From assembly GCA_038135065.1 (NCBI GenBank), contig JAYPWI010000017.1, positions 1-64,000 of the forward strand: a stretch of 64,000 nucleotides of DNA, in the 5' to 3' direction. The stretch comes from JAYPWI01 sp038135065. GTDB lineage: Bacteria; Actinomycetota; Acidimicrobiia; Acidimicrobiales; Poriferisodalaceae. Positions 32,106-40,692 of this stretch are shown here, one piece after another. The position numbers and the translations under genes are program-made. Every line of letters starts with the position of its first letter. The first letter of the stretch is position 1. The notes below the pieces were generated by a model. That model worked only from the letters and a program-made list of their open reading frames with translations. It searched no databases and was not told the DNA's origin.

Positions 32106-33965
32106 GTGGAGCAGGTGACCGAGTCGGAGCAGATCGTCCGTCTGCAGCGTCAGATCGATCAGGAGCGGGCTGCCCGACAGGAGACGGAACAGATCACCGA
32201 GAGCGTCACCTCTCGGCTGTACGAACTCGTGAGCGACCTCACACTGTTCCGAAGTGCTCTCGAGCTCAGTCCCGAACTAGTCGCTGTGGTGTCGCTCGAC
32301 GAGGACATCACGTTCCTCAACAAGGCGGCTCGGGACATGCTCCTCGATGGGGAAGATGTCCTGTTGTCTGATCTCGACTACCGGACCTTCTTCCCGCAAT
32401 GGGCGCGTGACTACCTTCGCAACGTCGTGATGCCGGCCGCCGTTGCCGAGGGATCGTGGACCGGTGAACTGCCGGTCATTCGGCACGACGGGCTCGAGGT
32501 GCCGATCTCACAGATCGTGGTCTGGACACCTCCAGATGGGATCAACGCCGGTCTGTTCACCGTGATTGGTCGTGATCTGACGGAGTCGAAAATCCACGAG
32601 GCAGCCCTTCGTCGGGCTGCCTTCGTCGATCCGGTCTGTGGGGTTCCCAACCGGGCGGCCGTCATCGACGAACTCGATCAGCGACACGAGGAACACGACG
32701 GCGATCTCGACATCCGAACCACGGGCACCCTCTTCGGGCTGATCGGAGCAGAGTCGATCAAGGCGACCTACGGACACGAGGCGTGGCGACGACTCCTCAT
32801 CGCCGCCTCGGACCGGCTCCAGAATCTGATCGGAACCAAGGACGTGCTTGCTCGGGTTGGGGATCACCAATTTCTTGTCGTGATGACCCGGAGTGCAGCA
32901 GAAGGCGCGGCGCCTGTTCGTGAGTTGGTGGACGGTGTCTTCGCAGCATTGACTCCCCAGTTCTCGTTGCTCGGAAGTCCCGTCACGATTCGGTGTGTTG
33001 CCGGAACGGCCCATGACTCCGGTGGGGGAGAGGCGTTGTTGGGGGACGCTGAGACCGCGCTCGAACAGGCGCGGACGCAAGGTCCCTCGTCCCACGTGCT
33101 GTTCGACCCGTCGCTACGGGTAGCGAGTGTCGCTCGTCTCGAGATCGAGCAGGAGTTGATTCTCGCAGTCCATCAGGGTCAGTTGGTTGCCTTCTACCAG
33201 CCGGTGATAGACGTGACGTCGGGCCGGGTGGTCGGACACGAGGCGCTCGTTCGGTGGGAACATCCCGTCAAGGGCCTCCTGTCGCCGACCGCCTTCATCG
33301 ACCTCGCTGAGGAGTCAGGGGCCATCATCGAGCTCGGACTCTGGATGCTGCGAGAAGCGGTGAAGCAAACGATCTCGTGGAATCAACACCGCTCGCCCGA
33401 TGATCAGCTGTACGTGTCGGTCAATCTGTCGAGTCATCAGCTCGGTTCGCCGGGCCTGGTTCCCGTGCTGGCCGAGCTGATCACCGAGTTGCCGCCCCAT
33501 CTCCTGCAACTGGAGATCACCGAGACTGCGGCCCTCACCGAGTGGAATCGGACGATGCGGGATCTTGAGGCCATCAAGTCGCTTGGGGTGCGGATCGCCA
33601 TCGACGACTTCGGAACGGGCTACTCCTCACTCACCTACCTCCAGGAGCTGGGGGCTGATGTCCTGAAGATCGATCGCTCCTTCGTGCGCGACCTCGACAC
33701 CCAACGCAATCGGGCGGTGGCCACGGCCATCGTCGACATGGCGAGGGCGTTCGATATGCCGACCGTTGCGGAGGGCGTCGAGACCCATGAGCAATACCAA
33801 CAGGTGTGTGCATTGGGTATCGACAGTGTCCAGGGATACTTCTTCAGCCCACCGGCACCGTCGTCGAGCTATCGGCCGGACGGCGAGCTCGGCGACAATG
33901 CATCTGTTCCCCTCCACCCGGAGGGCGAGGAGCACGCCGGTCTGAGGGGCCCTGACATCGGTTGA
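32106..33965 (+). CDS. PAS-GGDEF(degenerate)-EAL protein
   Basis: 619 aa from GTG 32106. A coiled start (QRQIDQERAARQETEQITESV), a PAS domain at ~50-160 (SALELSPELVAVVSLDEDITFLNKAA), a GGDEF-like domain at ~165-330 and an EAL domain at ~345-595. The GGDEF motif reads VGDHQF, so cyclase activity is unlikely. The EAL domain has GHEALVRWEHP, NLSSHQL, EITETAAL, IDDFGTGYSSLTYLQ and DVLKIDRSFV, all intact. The protein should be a c-di-GMP phosphodiesterase, with the PAS and GGDEF parts as sensors. Next to the HD-GYP gene. Confidence 0.9.
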   Translation: MEQVTESEQIVRLQRQIDQERAARQETEQITESVTSRLYELVSDLTLFRSALELSPELVAVVSLDEDITFLNKAARDMLLDGEDVLLSDLDYRTFFPQWARDYLRNVVMPAAVAEGSWTGELPVIRHDGLEVPISQIVVWTPPDGINAGLFTVIGRDLTESKIHEAALRRAAFVDPVCGVPNRAAVIDELDQRHEEHDGDLDIRTTGTLFGLIGAESIKATYGHEAWRRLLIAASDRLQNLIGTKDVLARVGDHQFLVVMTRSAAEGAAPVRELVDGVFAALTPQFSLLGSPVTIRCVAGTAHDSGGGEALLGDAETALEQARTQGPSSHVLFDPSLRVASVARLEIEQELILAVHQGQLVAFYQPVIDVTSGRVVGHEALVRWEHPVKGLLSPTAFIDLAEESGAIIELGLWMLREAVKQTISWNQHRSPDDQLYVSVNLSSHQLGSPGLVPVLAELITELPPHLLQLEITETAALTEWNRTMRDLEAIKSLGVRIAIDDFGTGYSSLTYLQELGADVLKIDRSFVRDLDTQRNRAVATAIVDMARAFDMPTVAEGVETHEQYQQVCALGIDSVQGYFFSPPAPSSSYRPDGELGDNASVPLHPEGEEHAGLRGPDIG

Positions 33966-34031
33966 CGGTTAGCCTCACGCCCCCGTCAACTCGGCCGATG
34001 GAACCCTGTCGAGTGAGTGTGCGGAGGCACG

Positions 34032-34952
34032 GTGCCCAGCGAGTACGACGAGGTGCTGATGGAGGCGGCGGCCAGTATGAAGCCGCTGTCTACCAGCGTG
34101 CTCGACCTCATCGCTGCCGTCGGCCGGAGCCAGACCGAGCTACGTGACGTTGCGCAGATCCTGCAGCAGGATCCGACGTTGTTGGCGCATGTCTTACGTG
34201 AGGCCAACTCGGTCGCCGTGGGAGGAGGGGGTCGGATCGCCGATCCGCTGGAGGCCGTGGTGCGGCTCGGCACGGCTCGGGTGGTGTCCATCGCCGTCAT
34301 GTCATCGATGGCGGATCCGCTTGCCCTTCCCGTCGAGCCCTACGGTCTGGGTCCCGGAGAGCTCGGCGTCCATGCGGCACTGACGTCGCGCACGGCGGTG
34401 CTGCTGCGGGAGGTGCTCGGTGACGTCGTCCCGGCCGAGGCGAGCACGGCCTGTGTGCTGCACGACATCGGCAAACTCGTCATCGCATCGTCGTTGCGCG
34501 ATGCCGACGCAGCCTTGTTCCGACGAATCGAAGAACTCGATGTCGACATGGCCGAGTTGGAACGTGAGGTGTTGGGCATGGAACACGGGGAGGTAGGGCG
34601 CGCGGTATTGGCCAACTGGAACCTTCCCCCAGACATCTCTGCTGCCGTGCAGTTCCACCATCGACCGTGGGACGGGGGCGGCACCATGGCCCATGTGGTG
34701 GCGCTTTGCAACGGGTTGGTGCACTGGATCGCCGATCGAGATCAGCCGCTGCGGCCTGAGGCTCAGGCAGGAGCCGAAGAGATCGGTCTCACCAGTGATC
34801 GGCTCCACCTGGTCGCCGGGCGTATCGTCCCAGCGTCGGACGAGGCTGAGGAGGGACGCGACCCCGTCAGTCGCGACGAAGTTCGATCTGCTCGATCGAA
34901 CGACGTGCCTGGTCGGCGGCTTGACCCTCGAGGCTTCGGGCGTAGGCGCTGA
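34032..34952 (+). CDS. HDOD domain protein
   Basis: GTG at 34032 (VPSEYDEVLMEAAAS) follows GCGGAGGCAC; about 306 aa. HDOD features: MKPLSTSVLDLIAAVGRSQTELRDVAQILQQDPTLLAHVLREANSVAV and ACVLHDIGKLVIASSLRD. An HD pair is present in LHDIGK, and EHGEVGRAVLANWNLPPDISAAVQFHH is the usual distal block. HDOD proteins are signalling partners of c-di-GMP and chemotaxis systems. The 3' 86 bases overlap the end of a convergent small gene. Function here unknown, probably motility signalling. Confidence 0.82.
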   Translation: MPSEYDEVLMEAAASMKPLSTSVLDLIAAVGRSQTELRDVAQILQQDPTLLAHVLREANSVAVGGGGRIADPLEAVVRLGTARVVSIAVMSSMADPLALPVEPYGLGPGELGVHAALTSRTAVLLREVLGDVVPAEASTACVLHDIGKLVIASSLRDADAALFRRIEELDVDMAELEREVLGMEHGEVGRAVLANWNLPPDISAAVQFHHRPWDGGGTMAHVVALCNGLVHWIADRDQPLRPEAQAGAEEIGLTSDRLHLVAGRIVPASDEAEEGRDPVSRDEVRSARSNDVPGRRLDPRGFGRRR

Positions 34953-35115
34953 CGGCGAGGCGCACCAACCACTGCAGCACCATCAGGGCGATCATCAGGG
35001 CCGCCGCGCGCTGGGCCGCAGCGACCAGATCGATGGCTCCTGCAGCCAGGCGGTAGGCGATGACCCCGAGCCCGAGGAGGCCGGTCACGGCGAGCGTCTT
35101 CCGTAGCGTCTTCAT
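34867..35115 (-). CDS. Small membrane protein at the end of the flagellar operon
   Basis: 82 aa; ATG overlaps the stop of the FlhF-like gene (ATGA). MKTLRKTLAVTGLLGLGVIAYRLAAGAIDL and AAALMIALMVLQWLVRLAVSAY make two hydrophobic segments, followed by a charged tail. No recognised family. Coupling to the FlhF-like gene suggests a role at the flagellar base, but this is guesswork. Its end overlaps the HDOD gene by 86 bp. Confidence 0.6.
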   Translation of the reverse strand: MKTLRKTLAVTGLLGLGVIAYRLAAGAIDLVAAAQRAAALMIALMVLQWLVRLAVSAYARSLEGQAADQARRSIEQIELRRD

Positions 35116-36317
35116 CAGCGGGTCACCGGAAGTCGTGCTCGGATGGCGATGGCGACGTCGAGGGCCGAAGCGTCACGAGCCACCCGTCCGGTGAGATCGA
35201 ACCCGAGTCGGAGCCCCCGCTCGAGGGCGAAGAGCACGGACTCGAACCCGATGCGTTCGTCTGTCCATGACACGGTGGCTCCCGGTTCGAGGCTGGCCAG
35301 CACGTGTGGTGACGGATCGATGACGTGAAGTGCCCGGCCGGCTCTCACCTGGTCGAGCATTGCCCATGTCGAGGGGTCGTTGGGGTCGACCATCCACCCT
35401 GCATCTCCGTCTTTCTCGGGAATCGAGTCTGCTCCGTAGACGGGGAGACGAAGGAGATCGCCCAGTCGGCCGACAGCCGTTCCGAGGACGAGTTCCGGTT
35501 CGTTGGTCGTGGGAGGAGCGCACCATGGTTCGAGCGCGTCAGCCAGGCTGATCAACCTCCCAGTGTCGCCAAGGCAGCTGAGATCCCCCAGTCCTGCCAC
35601 GAACGAGAAGGGCAGCCCCATCCGTACGAGGTGATCCGAGGTGAACAGGGGCGTGCCTCGGTAGATCGTGCTGCCGTCGTCGTGTTCGGGGACCGATTGA
35701 TCCTCGGACACGACGTCAGGAGTCACATCGTCGAGTTCCTCTGCGGGGACAGGCTCGACCGGGAACGCCGCGCGGTTCGTGGCGTCTTCATCTCGTTGTC
35801 GTCCTGTGGCGATGGCCTCACGGAGTCGGTGCAAGGCGTCGACGTCGAGTGGGTGGGCCACCCCCGGTTCGCCCTGTTCGGTCAGATCGATGATGTCCGC
35901 TGTTTCGGGGGTCTCGCCCCTGCCATGAGTGGGCCCGGGGGAAGACCCAACCCGGGCTCGGAGTAATTCACCGAAGGTCGAAGCGTGCTCGGCCATCTCG
36001 TCATTCCCCGGTCCTGTTCCCAGACCACTCGCCTCTAGTACCCGGTCGACGGCAGCTTGGGCGGCGTGGACCGATTCGTGAGCCTGTCGATGGGCTGGCC
36101 GTGAGTCGAGGGAGCTTGGCTCGTTGGGTAGCGCCACCTCGACCTGAAAGGTCTCCTTGCCGAAGAAGCCGGCGATTCCCCCTCGCGAAGCCTTCTCGAC
36201 ACCGAGGATGCGACAGCCGGTGCCCATCTGTTGGACGACTGCCTCCAAGGCGGCCTCGACGGTCGGTGCTTCGACGACGATCGATTCGCTCGACGGCGCA
36301 GTCAGGTTGGTGCTCAT
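35115..36317 (-). CDS. FlhF-like protein lacking the SRP GTPase domain
   Basis: 400 aa, ATG overlapping the flhA stop. Residues ~14-65 (VVEAPTVEAALEAVVQQMGTGCRILGVEKASRGGIAGFFGKETFQVEVAL) match the N-terminal domain found in FlhF, where GGIxGFFGK is typical. It follows flhA, the usual flhF place. The rest is a Pro/Glu-rich linker (~80-210) and a domain with FTSDHLVRMGLPFSFVAGLGD. It has no Walker A (GxxGxGKT) or DxxG motif, so it should not hydrolyse GTP. It may be a GTPase-dead positioning factor. Loss of function and unrelated origin are alternatives. Confidence 0.65.
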   Translation of the reverse strand: MSTNLTAPSSESIVVEAPTVEAALEAVVQQMGTGCRILGVEKASRGGIAGFFGKETFQVEVALPNEPSSLDSRPAHRQAHESVHAAQAAVDRVLEASGLGTGPGNDEMAEHASTFGELLRARVGSSPGPTHGRGETPETADIIDLTEQGEPGVAHPLDVDALHRLREAIATGRQRDEDATNRAAFPVEPVPAEELDDVTPDVVSEDQSVPEHDDGSTIYRGTPLFTSDHLVRMGLPFSFVAGLGDLSCLGDTGRLISLADALEPWCAPPTTNEPELVLGTAVGRLGDLLRLPVYGADSIPEKDGDAGWMVDPNDPSTWAMLDQVRAGRALHVIDPSPHVLASLEPGATVSWTDERIGFESVLFALERGLRLGFDLTGRVARDASALDVAIAIRARLPVTR

Positions 36318-38413
36318 CAGATCCTCCCCTGTGAATGGTCAGCCTCGGTTGATGGGGTGCCCAGTGCGCGGGACCCTCCGGCGTTCAATGCGGCTTGGCG
36401 TCCGGCCACGACACCCAGGCCGACCAGATCGGTGCTCTCGGGTATTTCTCCATAGGCCAGCACGGGTACATCGATGCCCTGACTGGCTAGGAAGCTGCGG
36501 AGCGTCCGACGGATCGAGGTGCCGCACACGACAGCCGGCACGACGGCTGGATCGAGCGGCTGTGCGAATTCCCGGAACTGTCCGAGGAGGTGCTCACTGA
36601 CCTCTGGATCGAGCACCAACAGTCGCTCTCCGTCGAAATCCCGCATCGCTTCGTGGAGTTCCACCTCGAGGGTGGGTTCGAGCGTGATGGCTCCCAACCT
36701 TCGACCTGTGGTCAGGCTGTCGATGATGATCGGACCGAGGGCCATGCGGGTTCGGGCGACCAACTCGGTCCGCTCGGCACCGGCGTGGGTCGAGAGCACA
36801 TCGATGATCGAGCTGAGCTGGCGGATGCTGACCCCTTCGTCGAGGAGTGCTCGGAGCACCTCGTGGAGTGTGCCGACGGGAACGACGTCGTCGTCCACTT
36901 CTTTGGCCAGCAACGGATGGTCGTAGCGCAATCCGTCGACGAGAAGGTGCACATCCTGCCGCTGCAGGAGACGGGCCGCGTTGTTCCGCACCACGTCCGA
37001 CAGGTGGGTGACGATGACCGACGACCGGTCGACCACGGTGGCGCCGGCGGCAGCGGCCTGCTCCCGTGCATGATCGGGGAGCCAATAGGCAGTGAGTCCG
37101 AAGACGGGTTCCGTGGTTTCCCGGCCACCCAACGCCACGAGTTCGCTGCCATCGCCGGCCGGTAGTGCCATTACCTCGTGACGAGGCGCCTCGGCCTGCG
37201 CGATCCGGATGCCGTCGAGGTGTACCGCATAGCCGCCGGACGGAAGACTGACGTCGTCTCGTGTGCGGACCAAGGGCATGACGAATCCCAGTTCCTGGGC
37301 AACCTGTCGACGGAGGGCTCTCACCCGTGCCAGTAGGTCGCCTCCGTTGGCCTCGTCGATCAGGTCGAGGGTGTCATAGGCAAGGTGGAGTTCGAGGGGC
37401 TCGACCCTGATGGAACCGATGATGGCTTCCGGATCGTCGGGATCGATGTCGATGACCGGCGCCTCTTCGTTCGGTTCGTCGTCCTGGGGAATGGGCACCC
37501 GAGTCGACAGGACGTAGAGGGTGCCCGCCACCGTGAAGAAGGCGACCTTGGGCAACCCGGGAAGCAGACCCAGCCCGAAGATGACGAAGCTCGAGATGCG
37601 GAGGGCCCGGCGTGCCTGGAACAACTGCTGCCCGACTTCGGCACCCAGATCACGGTCGGTCCCCACACGGGTGATCAACAGGCCCGCTGCGATCGAGGTG
37701 AGGAGGGCCGGGATCTGGCTGACCAGACCGTCGCCGACCGTCAACAGGGTGTACGTGCCGACGGCCTGGTTGAACGAGAGCCCCTGGCTGAGCCCGATGG
37801 CCAGCCCTCCGAAGAGGTTGATGAGCACGATGATGGTGCCTGCCAGCACATCGCCCTTGACGAACTTCGATGCGCCGTCCATCGCACCGTAGAACTCGGC
37901 CTCGGTGGCGATGCGTTGGCGTTTTTCGCGGGCCTGGGTTTCGTCGATGAGTCCTGCGCTCAGGTCGGCGTCGATGGCCATCTGCTTGCCCGGCATGGCA
38001 TCGAGGGTGAAGCGGGCGGCAACTTCTGCGACCCTGCTCGCACCGTTCGTGACCACTGCGAATTGGATGACGATCAGGATGAGGAAGACCACCAAGCCGA
38101 CCACGACGCTGCCTCCGACCACGAAGTTGCCGAAGGTTTCGATGACCTTCCCCGCATAGCCGTTCAGCAGGATGAGCCGGGTGGAACTCACGTTGAGGGC
38201 CAGGCGGGCCAGGGTCATGACCAAGAGAAGAGCGGGAAAGACCGACAGGTCGAGGCTGTCGCGCAGGGTGACCACACTCAGCATCACCAACACGGCGAAG
38301 GCGATGTTCAGGGTGAGCAGCAAGTCCAGAACGAGCGGCGACACGGGGATCACCATCATCATGACGGCGCCAACGACGAAAATGGGGAGCATCATCCCCA
38401 TGCGTCCGTTCAT
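36317..38413 (-). CDS. flhA: Flagellar export gate protein FlhA
   Basis: 698 aa, overlapping the FlhF-like gene by 4 bp. N-terminal membrane half with MMVIPVSPLVLDLLLTLNIAFAVLVML, RLALNVSSTRLILL and the FHIPEP-type loop (GNFVVGG, DAMPGKQMAIDADL, REKRQRIATEAEFYGAMDGASKFVKGDVLAG). C-terminal cytoplasmic domain ~350-690 with ELGFVMPLVRTRD and LVDGLRYDHPLL. Forms the nonameric ring that couples proton flow to export and receives chaperone-substrate complexes. Seventh membrane helix region is intact. Confidence 0.97.
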   Translation of the reverse strand: MNGRMGMMLPIFVVGAVMMMVIPVSPLVLDLLLTLNIAFAVLVMLSVVTLRDSLDLSVFPALLLVMTLARLALNVSSTRLILLNGYAGKVIETFGNFVVGGSVVVGLVVFLILIVIQFAVVTNGASRVAEVAARFTLDAMPGKQMAIDADLSAGLIDETQAREKRQRIATEAEFYGAMDGASKFVKGDVLAGTIIVLINLFGGLAIGLSQGLSFNQAVGTYTLLTVGDGLVSQIPALLTSIAAGLLITRVGTDRDLGAEVGQQLFQARRALRISSFVIFGLGLLPGLPKVAFFTVAGTLYVLSTRVPIPQDDEPNEEAPVIDIDPDDPEAIIGSIRVEPLELHLAYDTLDLIDEANGGDLLARVRALRRQVAQELGFVMPLVRTRDDVSLPSGGYAVHLDGIRIAQAEAPRHEVMALPAGDGSELVALGGRETTEPVFGLTAYWLPDHAREQAAAAGATVVDRSSVIVTHLSDVVRNNAARLLQRQDVHLLVDGLRYDHPLLAKEVDDDVVPVGTLHEVLRALLDEGVSIRQLSSIIDVLSTHAGAERTELVARTRMALGPIIIDSLTTGRRLGAITLEPTLEVELHEAMRDFDGERLLVLDPEVSEHLLGQFREFAQPLDPAVVPAVVCGTSIRRTLRSFLASQGIDVPVLAYGEIPESTDLVGLGVVAGRQAALNAGGSRALGTPSTEADHSQGRI

Positions 38414-39483
38414 GCTGCGACTCTCCTCGTGCTGCGCATCGCTCGCTGCGTACGCCGGCGGTATACGGCGGCAAGTACGACGGCGACGGCTTCATACAGT
38501 TCGGGCGGGACGAACTGACCGACCCGGCACCGGCGATACAGGGCTCGGGTGAGGGGAATGTCCTGGCGTACCACCACACCGTTGCGGTACGCCTCCCGCC
38601 GGAGACGTTGAGCGAATGCCCCAGCCCCTCGGGCGACGACCCGGGGCGCACCCTCGTTCTCGACATAGGTCAGGGCCACTGCGAACCGAATCGGGTTGAT
38701 CAACAAGACATCGGCGGAGGCCACATCGACGATCATCCGATTGCGACTCAACTCGCGTGCTCGTTCTCGGCGGGCCTGCTTGAGTCGGGGATCACCGTCG
38801 CTCTCTTTGAATTCTTCGCGCACCTGCTGCTTGCTCATCCGCGAGCTCTTGACGTGCTTGTACCTCCGGTGGCCGTAGTCCACGGCTGCGATCAGGGCCG
38901 CAAGGACGGTGGCCCACAACAGCACCGCGCTGATGGCCTGGGATGTGAACGAGATCCACTCCGAGAGGCTGAGGGCGCCGGGCGCCGAGTTGATGATCCC
39001 CTGGACCGGAATCCAGAGCACCGCCACCAAGAGCGCCGTCTTGAGGATCACTCGGAATGCCTCGAACGCCATGGTCGTGGGTTTGAAGCGCTCCATACCC
39101 TTCTTCGGGCTCAGCCTCGAGAGTCGGGGCTTCAGGGCCTTCGTTGCAATAGCGCCCCTGGTTTGACCGACGCCAGCGACCACTGCGAAGACAACTGCCA
39201 AGGCGATGGGCGGTGTCAACACGGCGACCATGGTGGGTGCAATGCTCGAACCGAGTAGTCCCTCCTGGAATGCCGAGTCGAGTTCGCCCAGGAGAGAGGT
39301 GGTGAATCCGCCCAGGTGCGCCCCCATCTGAGGCACCAGGAACCGGAAGATCAGGTACAGACCACCGAGCGCCACTGCCGAGCCGACGTCGGGGCTGCGC
39401 GCGATCTGACCCTCGCTGCGGAGCTGCCGCTTCCGCTTCGGTGTCGGATCTTCGGTTTTCTGGTCCTTGGTGGGATCTGCCAT
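38410..39483 (-). CDS. flhB: Flagellar export switch protein FlhB, with NPIR instead of NPTH
   Basis: ATG at 39483 (MADPTKDQKTEDPTPKRK) after AGGGAAGCCG; 357 aa. N-terminal signature EDPTPKRKRQLRSEGQIARS, four membrane helices, then the cytoplasmic domain with RMSKQQVREEFKESDGDPRLK. The self-cleaving NPTH motif reads NPIRFAVALTYVENEGAPRVVARG (Asn at residue ~263), so Asn-Pro remains but Thr and His are replaced. Slow or absent cleavage would affect the switch from hook to filament export. The C-terminus (DIPLTRALYRRCRVGQFVPPELYEAVAVVLAAVYRRR) is normal. Confidence 0.95.
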   Translation of the reverse strand: MADPTKDQKTEDPTPKRKRQLRSEGQIARSPDVGSAVALGGLYLIFRFLVPQMGAHLGGFTTSLLGELDSAFQEGLLGSSIAPTMVAVLTPPIALAVVFAVVAGVGQTRGAIATKALKPRLSRLSPKKGMERFKPTTMAFEAFRVILKTALLVAVLWIPVQGIINSAPGALSLSEWISFTSQAISAVLLWATVLAALIAAVDYGHRRYKHVKSSRMSKQQVREEFKESDGDPRLKQARRERARELSRNRMIVDVASADVLLINPIRFAVALTYVENEGAPRVVARGAGAFAQRLRREAYRNGVVVRQDIPLTRALYRRCRVGQFVPPELYEAVAVVLAAVYRRRTQRAMRSTRRVAA

Positions 39484-39614
39484 CGGCTTCCCTGGGTGGA
39501 CCATCCTTGGCCTGGGTTGACGTCCCTTCGTGGGACGGACGGCATGGCGCGGTGCACCGCCGTCGTTGGTGATGGTCGGCCAGGGCGCTGATGGCTAAAG
39601 CCTGGCGGGCACGG

Positions 39615-40382
39615 TTACCGGAGGCCGAGGAGAACGTTTTCGAACGTGTCCTCCATGGAGTCCAGGAACCACGACATCACGGAGGGGAAGGAGTTGACCG
39701 AGACGGTCACGACGATCAACACCACCATGATCTTCAGTGGCAGACCGAGGAGGAACACGTTGGCCTGGGGGAGGAGGCGGCTGGCGATGCCGAGGGCCAG
39801 TTCGCTCAACAACAAGGCTGCGAGAATAGGGACTGCGATCTGGAGTGAGGCGACCGTGTAGCGGGCCAGGGTGTCTGCCGCCATGACGGCCAACCCGTCG
39901 TTGACGGTGATGTCACCGTCGAGGCCGATGACCGAGGTGGACGTAGCCAGGCCCAAGAGGATGAGCCGGTGGCCCCCCATGACGAAGAACAGGGTGACCG
40001 CGGTGACGTCGAAGAAACGTTGGAAGACCGTCGATTGCATACCCAGTGACGGGTCGAATACGGCTGATACGGAGAGGCCGCTGGAGAGGTCGACCATGGC
40101 GCCAGCCGCAGCGAAGGCGCCGAAGATGGCGCTGGTCAACAACCCCAGGATGAGGCCGGCTGCGATGTTGAGGATCACTGACGTGACGAGGGGTGCCAAC
40201 TCGAGATGGGAGGGAGTGACCGGGGTTGCGAGAAACAGCCCTACACCGGCCGTGGTGGCGATGCGCCCCGCAGTGGGAAGACGCTGGTTGAGATAGGGGC
40301 TGGCCACCAGGAATCCACCGACCCTGGCCATGGCCAACACCAGCCCTGCCGCTGCCTCGGCGCCGATGGTCACGTCGGTCAT
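39615..40382 (-). CDS. fliR: Flagellar export gate protein FliR
   Basis: 255 aa, six hydrophobic helices. Family marks: LVLAMARVGGFLVASPYLNQRLPTAGRIA at the N-terminus, LSSGLSVSAVFDPSLGMQSTVFQRFFDVTAVTLFFVMGGHRLIL in the middle and LLSELALGIASRLLPQANVFLLGLPLKIMV near the end. Part of the FliPQR export core. Separated from flhB by 131 bp that include the hairpin CGTCCC-TTCGT-GGGACG; there may be a second promoter there, but I see none clearly. Confidence 0.94.
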   Translation of the reverse strand: MTDVTIGAEAAAGLVLAMARVGGFLVASPYLNQRLPTAGRIATTAGVGLFLATPVTPSHLELAPLVTSVILNIAAGLILGLLTSAIFGAFAAAGAMVDLSSGLSVSAVFDPSLGMQSTVFQRFFDVTAVTLFFVMGGHRLILLGLATSTSVIGLDGDITVNDGLAVMAADTLARYTVASLQIAVPILAALLLSELALGIASRLLPQANVFLLGLPLKIMVVLIVVTVSVNSFPSVMSWFLDSMEDTFENVLLGLR

Positions 40383-40416
40383 TACCTGATTCCTTGGGTG
40401 TTCGAGTGCCGGGGTC

Positions 40417-40683
40417 TCAGGTGAGGGTGGGGATGGCGGTCCAGAGGCGGTGGACGTAAGAGACGAACTCGGCCAGCATCCAGTTGCCGGCCAACAGCAC
40501 GATGACTGCTGCGCCGATGAGCTTCGGCACGAAGGTCAGGGTCATCTCCTGCACAGAGGTGACCGCTTGGATGAGGCTGATGAACACGCCGATCACCAGG
40601 CTCGCAAGGAGGATAGGACCGGCCAGTTTGGCGGCCACGATGAATGACTCTCGGGCGATGTCGATGACGATGGAGTCGGTCAT
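40417..40683 (-). CDS. fliQ: Flagellar export gate protein FliQ
   Basis: 88 aa with two membrane helices. ARESFIVAAKLAGPILLASLVIGVFISLIQAVTSVQEMTLTFVPKLIGAAVIVLLAGNWMLAEF is typical FliQ (SLIQAxTxxQExTLxFxPK). Part of the FliPQR core through which substrates enter the channel. 9 nt after fliP. Confidence 0.95.
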   Translation of the reverse strand: MTDSIVIDIARESFIVAAKLAGPILLASLVIGVFISLIQAVTSVQEMTLTFVPKLIGAAVIVLLAGNWMLAEFVSYVHRLWTAIPTLT

Positions 40684-40692
40684 GAGGCTTCC

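Noticed and set aside
37385..38518. 377-aa plus-strand frame opposite flhA
   Set aside because: Low-complexity acidic shadow (many Asp, Glu, Gln, His), typical of the reverse of a high-GC membrane gene.
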